The translations under genes and the position numbers were made by a program. DNA of 64,000 nt from Xestospongia muta (lineage: Eukaryota > Porifera > Demospongiae > Haplosclerida > Petrosiidae), in contig OY848928.1 of the NCBI GenBank assembly GCA_963693285.1, forward strand, positions 3,782,501 through 3,846,500, in the 5' to 3' direction. Of the stretch, positions 12,951 to 25,400 are shown piece after piece; position 1 is the first letter of the stretch, and every line of letters begins with the position of its first letter. The notes below the pieces were generated by a model. It was not told the origin of the DNA, made no database searches, and saw nothing but the letters and a program-made list of their open reading frames with translations.

Positions 12951-14436
12951 ATGGAGGAAGATCTCTCTAGCAATGACACTGAATCACAATCTCTTGAAAG
13001 CGAAGAAGGTAAAGAAAACACGGCAGTCATTTACAAACCACCTAGTGGTATCAATCTCAAACGTACAGACACAAAGCTCGAAGCAGTAACAAAATGTACT
13101 AGAGACAAAAGAATTTCTAGTCCAAGTACAGACTCACTTACTACAAATAGGCCACAATCTAATGCTACCACATTTAAAGCTAGTCAGTTACTTGATGATA
13201 GCTTTTCAGAGTGGTTAGCAGAGAAAGAGAAAGAGAAGAAGTGTCAACAGAAAGTTATCAAGGAGTTCAAACTAAAACAAGAGGAAGAGGCTTCCTTGAA
13301 AAAAGTAATGACAATACAATCTGTCACCATATATATTCTAATATCTATGCTGTCACTAACACCTTTGCTATTAGTACAGTCTTATGTATTCAACCTGCTG
13401 TTTGTAATTAGCCATAAGATTTTATCAGGTATTTTTCATTCATAGGCTGTTAAAGAGGAACGGTCTAAGGAAGCTATTGAGAGATGGAGACAAAATAAAA
13501 GGAAGGATTTGATAGAGAAAGCTAAGAGGAAGGAAGAACAGAGTATGGAACTATCCAAAGAGGTTAGCTTTATAGTTTAACTTAAATTTGCTAGCTATCA
13601 CAATGATTATAATTTATAATAGACAAAAGACCAGCAAGAGAAAAAGCAATGTTCAGAAGAAGCTGCAAAAAGGTGGCGATTGGAGAAAGCCAGACAGTTT
13701 AAGGAGATACAACAGCAAAAAACACAAAAAGAGAAAAAAGAAAAAGAAGAAAAAGCAGAGGAATTAAAAGAGAGAATAGAATCTTCTACTCAAGCTTTCA
13801 AAGCTTGGTAAGTATCACCTACATGAACACAGAGTTAGTTCTGTATCAATAACTAAAGCATAGACTTTTATTTGATTGTATATTTCATATTAATGATATA
13901 CTTACTATCCTTACAGGTGTGAAAGGAAAGACAAGATACAAAAAGAAATTATACATAAAAACATAAATGAAAGAAAACAGCTGACACAAAGACAATTATC
14001 AGAGAACCAAGACAGACAGGAACAAGCCAAGAGTGCATACATATCTTGGAAATCTGTCAAAGATAAAAAACTAAAGGAAAGTCAAACTCTGTACACTTAT
14101 AATCCTGATCCAAGACAACCTCCCAAGCATAACAAATGGTGTCCTGTAAGAGGTATGAAATATTTCTATCCTGCTGATCCTAGATTCTCTGTAAAGAAAA
14201 CAAGTGCTAATACAGAGAATATTACTTCAGTGAAATCAACTGAATCTTATAGTAATTGTTCTTTTGAATCTGACAATGATTCAGTCGGTCATGAAGAACC
14301 AACTTGTACTAGTACACCATATAACTCCTCTATAGAGGATACTGCTATTAACAAGACAGGAAAATTAAAACAAATCACTGTATGTTGTCAGACTCTTGAA
14401 TATTTGTGTACTTGTCATGAAGAAAATGATGACTAA
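12951..14436 (+). CDS. Coiled-coil protein with repeated Trp-Lys helices (CCDC34/CCDC181/MAP9-like)
   Basis: Four exons (12951-13304, 13446-13562, 13623-13807, 13917-14436) give 391 residues in frame. The start is the first ATG after a short 5' leader; upstream codons are open but lack an ATG. The N-terminal third is polar and Ser-rich. From about residue 80 on it is a highly charged helix, with Trp-containing repeats spaced along it: FSEWLAEKEKEKK, AIERWRQNKRK, AKRWRLEKARQ, FKAWCERKDKI, AYISWKSVKDKK. The C-terminal part has NKWCPVRGMKYFYPADPRF and a low-complexity tail. Repeated W-x(2-3)-K helices are seen in microtubule- or flagellum-associated coiled-coil families such as CCDC34, CCDC181 and MAP9, but I cannot decide among them. 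It is the only intact member of three copies in the window. Confidence 0.8.
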
Positions 14437-14605
14437 TGATTATAGGTAGTATAATTTTTCACTTCTTTAAAAAAATAATAATTTTTTAACTAGGATACAC
14501 GCCTACGCGATCTGATTACTAATTGTGTTGCTAGGCAACCAAGTAGCCACTCGCTAACAAGCAGAATACTAACGTCGCCTGGGTACCAAGAATATTACAT
14601 TCATC

Positions 14606-17600
14606 ATGGACTTGTATGCGTGTGGATCCTTAGTTCATGTCCCCTCTTTTGGTATCAACTCGACAATTAAGCAATTACCTATATCTACATCCAGTGCTGT
14701 AACTAAATTGTCATTACATTCAGGAGAAGCAGTAGATACTTTAGGAAACAGTCAACAAGATAAGCCAACTGCTCCAAGACGATTAGCCAGACGTCAAATT
14801 ATATCAGAATTAGGTCATAATTTGAAATTTGAGAACAAAGTTGTATCCACTCGTTGTCCTGAAGCTATTACATACAGAGATGCTAAAAAGAAATTCAATG
14901 AATTATGTTATATTAAGACTGATCATCAAAATAGAACTAAGAAAATAAATTCTGGTAGGTGTAACATGAGAGGGGATGGACGTCGTCATATGCCTTGTCA
15001 CTTAGGTCAATCATCAACTGTTAATAAACTTCCCTCTTTAACAACCTCTATCACTCAGCCTCAAATCAAACCAGTTAAAACTACAGGATTAACCAGTATG
15101 CCAATAAATCTTCCTCAGGCTAGCAAGTCATTTGCTGTGAAATGGGAGGAGACTGCATTAGAGGGTGTGTCATTACCCACGGCAAAAGCCTTAGTTGGTC
15201 GGTCTCGTGGCGATGAAAGAGAGCATCTGGAAGTGATACTAAGAAAGAGAGAAGAACGACTAAAACCACATGAGTCCAGTTATCAAGTATCTGATATCAC
15301 TATACCAGTTGAAGAAGTAATTTATTATTGGAAATGTATACAATACTACATCATTAATGAACTATTCTAATTAATATACATGTATATCAAGTAATCATAG
15401 AGTGTAAAACAGACATTTACACATTAAAGTATATACTGACTATTCTGTGTACAAAGAGTTGATGTATAATTTGTGCTTTTTTGTCCTTTAGAGAGACAAG
15501 CCAGCAGTTAAAATTGAACCAACTATATACACAAAAGACTACCTCACTGAACTTGCTGAGGGTGCAATTCCTTTATATCAATCACAAGTTAATGGTCCTA
15601 CTGATGTCATTGTTTTAAGTAACAATACAACTTTTAACAAAGTATTACAGCCAATTTATCCCAAGGATCCTGGATCATTTGTAGGACATGAGACAGGTAA
15701 CCAAGATATGGAGACAGTAGAGACAGTAAAGTGTGTTAGAGGACAACGAAAATGGCTCTCTCTACCTGTACGAGCCTCAGTAAGTAAAGTAATACTAATA
15801 ACATTTATATTCACATAATAATGTAAATAATTTTATTCTTATCTTCTTGTCATAAAGACACCTACAGAGATCCAGTGGGTGATTCAAACTAGTATATCAG
15901 AGTCTAGTGAAGAAATACAGAAGGAAGAATCTCAAGAAGATTATAAAGTTACAAAAACAGAGGAGCTTTTGAAAGTTGGTATGTATTACATGTTACTACA
16001 TTATATATATAAGATCTACATTGTCAGTTAAAATATTACATGGACTAACCACTGCAATTGGAAGATTAACTATAATGTTCTTTGTCTATTTTGTATCTAT
16101 TAATTTTATTAGCTCAAGAGCTGCTTGGGAAATGGCATGTTCATGTTCAACATCAAGATATCAGTCCAGAGAGAGCATTACAAGATCTAACTGCTGTCAG
16201 TGTTAATGTACAGCTATATGGTTTGGGTATTGCTACTAATATAATACAGAATAATGTAATGATGAACAATTTAAAACATACATCTTCCTGTGATCTAATT
16301 TCAATAAGAAGTAAAGAAGAAAGTGGACCTAATTTACCAGAAAATATAGTACAAAAAGTATCTGATCTCTTACTAGCGGAAGTGGAGAGAGTGAGAGTAA
16401 TCTCTGGTGTATTACTTTGCTGCCTAGGAGAAACGAATGAAGAGGTAGTAACTATTAGCAACTATTTGTATGACTGAATGATGTCATGATAACATGTTTA
16501 GATCTTCCATATTTTACACTGTTCAACTGAAAATGGTGATAGTGCTGAGCAGTGGGCTGCTATTCAATGCTTGGCTCTCGAGGGGATTTGTACTGCAGTC
16601 ATTGTGAAGGGTCTTCTCTCAGGTCTTTCATCCTCTACGACTTCCACATTGAAATATGGACCTAAACAAGAAAGGGCAGCTATTCTATTAGCTAGACTAA
16701 GTCAGGAATCGGTATGTTAATTTGATAATAAATTAATATCTATTACTGCCTCAAAATTTAGGGCCTTGTCTATGCCATGTTATTGGAGCAACTTAACAGT
16801 AAGAGTTCTCAAGACAGATATACTGCTTGTAAACTATTACCTCAATTACATGGAGGAATCAATAGGGTCAGTCCATCTATAATATACAAATATATATCAT
16901 TAATTTTATATGCATATTACTATTATCTAATTGTTCTTAGGATGTTTGTAATCGTCTTGTCACTATGTCTTGGGACGATTGGAGCCCTGATGTAAGAGTG
17001 GCTGCTGCACAAGCACTTGGTACTACTGGACATGCTAAGGTGTCTGCTAATTTAACTCAACTATGTCACCTTACTGTACACTTAGTACTTAGTTTTATAC
17101 TGTGTTCTTATTACCATAGCTGGTTCATGATGAACTAGAAAGAAGACTAAAGGAAAAGAATGAGAGCACAAGACTCGATGCCTTGAGGAAAGTATGTAGT
17201 TGCTAGTATTTTTGTTTTTCATGTTACTATAATTGTATAGTTGCATATTCTTCACTTGATGACCACTAAATTATTACCAGCGTTTGTGGAATGTTTCAAA
17301 GATGACCGTATATCTGTAAAATTGGAAACAATTGCAGTAAGTATATCCAGTGTAAATATTAATGAATTGTGTCAACCTGTTGATAATTATTTAGATTGCT
17401 GGTGACAGAAAAATTTTGTTTACTTAAAATAAGTAGAGAGTTTGGAGTGTATGTTAATATAGTCAACTATGTAATGCTATACACAGAGCTTGTTTGTGTT
17501 CTGGTTAGCTACAGATTCTTTGTTGAAATAGTATTTATCCCTTGTTCATGGCTTCAATAATTGGAAAATAAGATTACTTTTTGGCATCCTAATTTATTGA

Positions 17601-18645
17601 GTTATTCTAATTTGGCTTTGTGGATAATTCAATATTGTGTTGCACATTGTATTGATGAAACTATGGCAAGTAACTAAACCATGACTTGGTTAAAATGACT
17701 TAATGTTTTTTAAGTGTACTGAAATAATATATCAGACTGAAAGGACTGTGCTTGTTTGTACAACAACAATACATCTTTACTATACAGGTAGCTGAAGCAT
17801 TATCACTGAACGATGATGATGTAATTGGAGCTCTCACAAACTTGATGCATGATAGCTGTTGGAAGGTTAAAGCTCATGCTATAAGAGGTAAAGGAGTATA
17901 ATTGAACTGATCGTAAACTAATTGACTAAACTCCTTAGCTCTTGGTCTTCTGAGAGCTAAAGATATTCTCTCTCATCTCCTGTGGGCAGTAAGGTTTGAG
18001 AGACTACCTGAAGTAAGAGCTGAAGCATGTAATGCATTAGCTATGTTAGGAATACGTAATGATAAAGTGGCCAGTGCTCTGAAAGATATCTTAATCGTTG
18101 AAGATAACTGTCTTGTCTTAAAGTATGTTACTCAATGTATTATTTATGCAGCAACACTCTTTCTATCTCCTTATAGCCAAGCCAAGGAAGCTCTTCTTCA
18201 ATTAGGATATGAACCAATGGCTGAAGACAGTATGGCTGAGACTGTTTGTGCTGAAGTTAAAAGACTTGGGTCTCAGAATGCTATAACTGAACAGATCCTA
18301 GCCTCTCAAGAGAAACAGATGGTTGATTATATGCTAACTAGACCATTGTGTTCTTTAAGCAGTAGAGACTACCTCAACGAAAAACTAAGGTATGTATTTA
18401 TTTAAAAGAGACTTGTTTACAGTATTTACACGTATCTTTGTATTTATAGACATAAATATATCATTAACAAGGCTACCAAACCAAATCAATCTCCTGATAA
18501 AAATGGTATAGTGTGGCCATCAGTTCATCAAGACAATGAAGATAGGCCTTGGTCACCAGATAAGGAAGGCATAAATAGTCATCTTGAAAATATCAGAAGA
18601 CAATGTCAACTTGATACCACCAATTTTACTACTGTCACCTCTTAA
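14606..18645 (+). CDS. HEATR4: HEAT-repeat protein, HEATR4-like
   Basis: Thirteen exons join without a break to 908 residues: 14606-15316, 15492-15779, 15858-15978, 16113-16444, 16502-16711, 16762-16866, 16941-17039, 17120-17191, 17241-17336, 17788-17887, 17939-18122, 18177-18389, 18450-18645. The first 400 residues are non-repetitive, with a basic segment (PRRLARRQ) and a region ending LLGKWHVHVQHQDIS. The second half is a helical HEAT array, for example SPDVRVAAAQALGTTGHAK, WKVKAHAIRALGLLRAKD and LPEVRAEACNALAMLGI. Length and layout (long N-terminal region, C-terminal HEAT units) fit HEATR4, which in mammals is mainly testis-expressed; the function is not well defined. The start lies 170 bp after the coiled-coil gene on the same strand. 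A broken exon-1 copy is at 7741-7925. Orthology would need a search. Confidence 0.8.
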
Positions 18646-18924
18646 GTGATTTTTTTAATAAGTTAATTTATGTAAATTGTGCTTGAATTAATATCTAAGA
18701 ATATAATTATTAATTACATAGATCACTAAGTAATTCTAAACTTCCCGTGCAGAACCAAGCTCAGTATGAAGAAATGATAAAGATGGATAACTCTTATATT
18801 AGGATTTATTCATATCATATTTTACAACAAAGTATATTGCTTTACGATAATATTGTTAATGAATGTCAATGAGTGACTAGTTGCTATTGTGTATAGCGTC
18901 TTCTAGACCCACTTTCTGTAGCTG

Positions 18925-19389
18925 TTAATCCTTTGGTACAAACTCTTCAATTTCACTTTCTCCTTTAAGTCCAAGAAATGATGCTGTCATCTCTCCATCT
19001 CTCATAACTATAACAGTGGGAACAGCAGCTACACCATATCTGATTGCTAATTCTTGGTGGCTATCAATATTGACTTTAGCCAAATCCACTTTATTGTTTC
19101 TTGTTTCGACCACTTTAGTCAATAAAGGACCTAACGTTCTACAAGGTTCACACCATATAGCATGAAAGTCAACTACAACTGGTTTCTTTGCTTCTAGAAC
19201 TTTCTTCTTGAAATCTTCTTCGCTTTCTATATCGAAGATGTCACCGAGTGTGTTTGAAAAGGAGAGAGAGCGCCATTGAAGTTTGACCAGTCTTCTAATA
19301 AGAGTAGGTCTACTGATAGAGACACCAGATCTGAATAAAGTAGCCATTTTTAATTGAAGGGTTAAAAACAACCTAGAGGCAACGCCCAT
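18925..19389 (-). CDS. TXN2: Mitochondrial thioredoxin (TXN2-like) with Cys-Glu-Pro-Cys active site
   Basis: A single exon encodes 154 residues. The N-terminus is Arg/Ser-rich without acidic residues to about residue 48, as in a mitochondrial targeting peptide; a second Met at residue 15 (codon at 19347) is an equally good start. The thioredoxin fold follows: VVVDFHAIWCEPC, KVDLAKVNIDSHQELAIRYGV, VAAVPTVIVMRDGE, ending EIEEFVPKD. The FHA-WC context and NIDSHQELAIRYGV match TXN2 rather than cytosolic thioredoxin. The redox pair should reduce protein disulfides in the mitochondrial matrix. The usual Gly between the cysteines is Glu, which is unusual, and the C-terminal helix is a little short. 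It is convergent with HEATR4 (279 bp apart, nothing seen between) and divergent from the next gene. Confidence 0.9.
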   Translation of the reverse strand: MGVASRLFLTLQLKMATLFRSGVSISRPTLIRRLVKLQWRSLSFSNTLGDIFDIESEEDFKKKVLEAKKPVVVDFHAIWCEPCRTLGPLLTKVVETRNNKVDLAKVNIDSHQELAIRYGVAAVPTVIVMRDGEMTASFLGLKGESEIEEFVPKD

Positions 19390-19451
19390 AGAATGGAGGG
19401 AGGTTCAAAACACTGTACAGTTTGCTAACCACAAGCATTCATTGTGTTGAC
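19390..19451. promoter_or_regulatory. Compact divergent promoter
   Basis: Only 62 bp separate the two upstream-most candidate start codons of the thioredoxin gene (minus) and the TTC41/NPHP3-like gene (plus). If the inner start of either gene is used, the spacer grows to about 170 bp. No TATA box is visible. Shared bidirectional control is inferred from spacing alone. Confidence 0.5.
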
Positions 19452-22400
19452 ATGGGCATTGCTGCTACCACCCTCAGAGGCATCTACCATCATTTTAGTC
19501 CTTATTTTCATCGGATGAGTCGAGTTGAACCTGAAAGAGAGGTGAAAAGAAGAGATAGCACTAGATCTAATCCACAACATCAAAAGTCACAGATACCACC
19601 ACTACCATCCACTATAACTGCATTTACTGAAGACTCTATTGATGATCAAGCACCAGAACACTACTGGCCTCTTTTGATTGAGAAATATCATAAACAATCT
19701 ATTGATGCTATTAATAGAGATTACCGCTATGCCACAGTGTACTGTTACATTGTTGCAACATTGAGGGACTTTGACAAGGTAGACCACATATCATAGAAGA
19801 TAATGCACAGTGAATGCTACTCATCTACTGACATATCTTAATTTACATTATAATGTTTTTATGTGGCATGTGTTAGAGTGTGTTTTTTACTAGGAAAGAG
19901 ACATCATTTCGCAAGAGGTATGTCGGGTACATGGTTCTAATTGTATTGATATGCTGCATTTAATAATTATAGATAATTCCTGAAGTGGAAAAATGGTGCA
20001 GTAACTTACAAATACAATTTATTTATATCAATTTACAACAAGTAAGATAAAGTAATAATAATTGTTGATTATCACTAATTTACAAGATATATATGTGTGG
20101 ATATAAACAAACATTAATTGTATTTGCTTCTGTTTTGTGTTACAGAATGAAGTTCCCTCCTCTGAAGTATTATCACTAACATTTAATGAACTGGACAGGT
20201 ATTTTATAAGTATATTATATTTAATTTATTGATGTTATTATTATCCTATAGAATTACTAATAGTACTTGTATGTCATTTGTAATTGTGCTTCTCTCCGAG
20301 ACTCTTGGCTGGATACCTACTGAAAAAGAGAAAAGAGAAGCTGGAGTTAAAGGATGGCCCAGGGATGTGTCGTTCTTTGAAATGGAGATATTAAAAGGAG
20401 CTTTTGCCATTAACAACTCTAATGGTATGACTTGATTAGACTTTATAATTGGTTCCATTCTTTGTTAATTGTATAGCTATATTCATGTTTCGTAGTCCTA
20501 GTTTTCTGACAGGATTATCTGAAGAAAGTGTATCTTTATTTCAAGAACCTGAATCATGTCAACGATTAGAGTTTATCAGAAAGGAGATCAATAAAACTTT
20601 TCCAGTAAATTAACAATTTTGATATTTAAAATTAATGATTTATTTTTTATTGTTATATAGCAACAAGTGTTTCATTATCAGTGCACAGTAATTACTGAGT
20701 CATCTTCAAGAACAGCTAGTACCAGTGGTGTCAACATTGAAGTGGAATTATATTTCAAGAAGACAATTTACGAATTCATTATCAACAGGTTAAATATAAT
20801 TTGTCTATCAACACCAAACTCAAACCACAGTCTAAACTAATAAAAACAGTCGGAACATGTAATCATTACATCATATCTATAATAATATACACTCTATACT
20901 ATATATGTAATACATGAAACATCTGCATTTTTTGTAGACTTCTAAGGGAGTATTCCATGATGAGATTTTCTTCACTGTCTGTTGTACAGAATAATTATCA
21001 ACAAAATGAACTGGAGACTTACTCTCAAATAGACGAGTCAAATAAAGAACAGATCTTGTCAAAAGTAAATGTAATACTTAATATCCTAGTATGTTATAGT
21101 CTAGTCATAGATATTAGAGTGGGATATATCTGTAGTCTAGTTCATAATAACTATTATACACAATTGTAAGAGTATCACGACCTCATCCCTCATGTGTTAT
21201 CTCGTTTGACGCTAACAAATTTTGAGGTCATTTATTATATTGGTATTGTGTGTTATGTGGCTTCCTCAATGAATGTAAAATTAATAATTTGTATTTAATA
21301 TGAAGGACCATAACTGGACTCAACTTGATGTTCAATGTAATGTCTCTCCTTTCTCTATTATATAACTTTATAATATAAATCCTATACATGAATGAATTGT
21401 TATTTTATTCTATAGATTCATTTCTACATAAATTCCGTTGACTACAGTCCTCCATTAGTACTAGTTGGTGAAGAAGGTAGTGGTAAATCTACTATACTCA
21501 CAGCATTGGCCAAGGAGTATATGCTAAGACAATCCACTGCTGATCTAACTGAGTTTAAAGGTGCCCATCAGACTCTCAATGAATATGTAGACTTTGCTGA
21601 TAACCTCATTAGAAAGGATGCTGAGCCTGATCATTTTAAAGATAGGAAAAAATATAAAAGGTCATTCTTTAAAATTAAAAAATCAAATACAGTTGTACCA
21701 CTACCTCAAAATCAACTACAGTCTACTGAATTCGGAGACTTATACCAATACTCGTGGAATGAGAATGAGTCCAAAATGAAGCATCATCTTGATAACTCAA
21801 AACAGCCTTGGCATGTATTTTATCATTTTGTTGGGATGTACCCTCGTTCTTCAGACCTTCATCATATTCTTCAAAGAGTGTGGTCTATTCCCACTCTCTC
21901 ATATCCAAGAATAACACTAAAGAAATGTGATGTTAACTCATTAGCCAAGAATGTTTTATTGTTATTAAGCTCAAGAAGTGAGATGAGAACCCTAATCATT
22001 ATTGACTCAATTGACAAGGTACAAACTATATTTTATAAACTGATATTGTTGATGTTAAGTGTACAGTATTGGTAGGAATGAGTGTCATACTTCAGTGCAG
22101 AAGTAATGCAATTTAGGTTAAGTCTTTTGAAGTACAGTGTTTATAGCTTGCATTCTAAACTATATGACTTCCAAATCCTCAGCAATGAAATATGAGTGTT
22201 ATGTATTTGATCTTAGTGGTATCAATGTCTATTGGTTCACTAACTTTACATTCTTCGCTAACTACCAGACATACTTCTGTTATCTTTTAGATCAAAGATG
22301 AGCATCCTTCTCATGTTCTCAAATGGTTACCAGCCAACCTCCCTCCCACAGTTAAAGTTATAGTTAGTCTTGGACCAACATCTGTTACTAGAAAGGTAGA

Positions 22401-25400
22401 TATGGTTCTGTTATACTATTCATTATAAATTATCGTGTAGGTGTTTTCTAGTCGAGAGCCACAATGTCATGAAGTGTTTGTTGGTTCTTTACCTTTGATG
22501 CTGTCTAAGAAAGTTATAGTATCTTGTCTTTTAAAAGATGGTCTTCCTCATAATGAAAGTACGGACTAAAAGAAGATGAATGAATTGTTGAATGAAACTA
22601 CAATAGTCATATATTCTTAATATGATCTACTTTTATTTCATTAGGATTAATTGACATTCTTCTTGGAAAACTAAGCATATGTAATCCACTTTACATCAAA
22701 GAAGTTGTAGAGTTTCTTAGTCGACACACATCAGAACTAACAACTGAAGATGATATTATTCAAATTGCAAGATCTCTCCCTGACAACTTAATAGAGTTAG
22801 TCAGTACAAACGATCTACTAATACTAAATATATATCTTTATTCTAGTTTACATTATAGGTCTATTATAGAGCTAGAGTCAAGTTGTCATGGACACTACAT
22901 TATAGCTTGTCTTTGTCTGTTACATTGTTCACATTATGGATTACAAGAATCAGAACTGAGGACACTTCTCTCGGCGATCACATTATCTGAATGTAATGAA
23001 CCTAACTCTTCTCCTCGGTCACATGATCAATCATGTGATCAACAAGATGTGTCACAGAGACAAGTTGATCCAAAGACATACCAGAGTGAGTACCTCACAG
23101 TCACACCCAATCAAAGAGTTCAAAAAGATCAGTCGCTAACTATTCCTCATTGCTCTAATCCTATGAGGCAGACACTTTATTGCCCCAGCTCATTTAGTGA
23201 TAATGATGGTACTTCAACATGCAATGTCAAACTTACACTAAACACAAAAAGGAAGATGAGTGATTGTACTGATAATAACCAAAAGGACAGCCTTGCTAGT
23301 CCATTACAATCATCTCATGTACAAAACAGTCCAAACGCTCAGAGTCTTATTGTGGATAAACCATACTCACCTTCAAACATGCTCTCACTACATCTCTTAT
23401 CTCTCGGTCAGACTTTAAATTGTCCTGAACTAAACACTAACCTACCACCACCATCTCCTTCAATTATTTCAGAAGGTAGTCCACTTTCTAGTCGTCCTCT
23501 TCAATTACTTCCCATCCCTTCAAGAGTTGGTTCATCTGCTAGTGTTCTTAGTGTGGAGTATGCACAGTCAAGTTGCAAGAACCACAGCAAATCAATTGGA
23601 CAACATAATTCTGATACCGATGAGATTGAAGTAGCCGTCTCTTATGATTTTAAGCCACATCTATCTCCAACACCTCTGGTCGGTTTAGAGAGGGTCAACA
23701 TTTTAGATCATCATTTGGAATCTATCGGTACTTGGGTGCCTATATCATCACACATAATGGCATCCATTTTTAAATCTCTTAAACCATTTTTGAAAAGTGT
23801 TGGTCGTCATGGAGAGAGTAGATGGTCTTTGATAGACTCATCTTTCAGTAAAGCAGTTCACAAGCGTTATTTTAAGACTCCACCCACAGAATCATTTCCA
23901 TTTTCTTTTTGTACTTCATCGACCTTTTATGGTGCTGATAAAGATCAAACATTGTTTACGTTATTGACTGAAGCACATCGTAGGGGCAATAATTTTGATG
24001 ATAAAGAGGGAGAGGAGTCTCGAAGATCGTCTGTTAGTAGTAGGAGTATATTAAGTGGGTGTGGTGTGGATAGTGCAGCTAAGACAGTAGATATTGATAT
24101 TAGTAAGAGATATAGCTGGTGGCATGCAAGGTTAGTACAGTTGTATGCTCAATGTACACAGCATCCTTTCACAATTGTAGACCTACTGTTAAATTGGTAC
24201 ACATTACTTATGCATGGACATACTAGAATCATCCTTTATAGATTGTAACTCAGGAAGAAGAAAGACAATTTTTCTTTTAGTTTATTGTCTTTCTCTATGC
24301 CTTTTACAGATTAGCTGGTTATTTTTCAACATCTACTAATGAAGAACGTCGCTATGAGGAACTCCCTTATCATTTGTCGCGTATTAATGATTACGGTCGT
24401 CTAGCACATTGTCTTGTTCATATGCCTCTCTTTGAAAGATTGAGTACAGAAGAAAATGTGAGGGGTAACCCCTTGTAATTATAATGAGAGAACTGTGTCT
24501 GTAATGTAATAAACCAAACTGTTACATTTTACTGTAGATAGAAATGAAAGCTAATGTTGTAGAGGAATTGTTTGTGCACATAACAGATTGAATTTATATT
24601 AGCCTTGTGTAAAGATTGGATTAAATTTACATCCTCCTCATTGCATTGTACACACACTATACAGTATTACTTATATTGATGTAATGTATACGTCTTACAG
24701 GTAATGGAATTAATACGATACTGGCATTACACTGGTGGATATCATAATATTGTTGATTTATATCAACATTCACTGGATGCTGTAGAAATTAGAAAAACTA
24801 AACCGCAAGACTTGATCAACTTAATGAAGAAAGTAGCCTGGTTTCTGTATCAGATGGGTCAAAATAGAGCTGCTCAGCAAATATTAGTAAGACATTAGTT
24901 ACGACATACTTTATAATGGAGTTGATGGAACATCTCTATACCAAATACTATAGCATATTGAAAAACTTTTCTTACCATAGAAGTGTCTTTAATATGTAAA
25001 AGTAGTAGAAAAGTACTTAATACTAATGAACAAACTTTATAAATAATATTGTAAAGTTCTCAGAGAGTCTTTATGAAATGTTGAGTATATATTTATTAAC
25101 TATCAATGGTACTATTATATAATGTGTGTGTTGAATACTCATTATATTCTAATTCATTCATACTATATACTAGGTGGATGCTATACAATATGAGGAAGAT
25201 AAATTAGATGGAAGATTAGAGTCATTAGCTCATTTAACTTTAGCACTAAGTGAAGTGCTTAGTCATTCAATTCAACAACAAGCTATGAATAATAAATCTA
25301 CATTAGAAGCTGAATATCAGTGAGTTATTATGGATGGGTGGATGGATGGATTGATAGATGAATAGATGGATAGATAGATGGATGAATGGATGGATGGATG

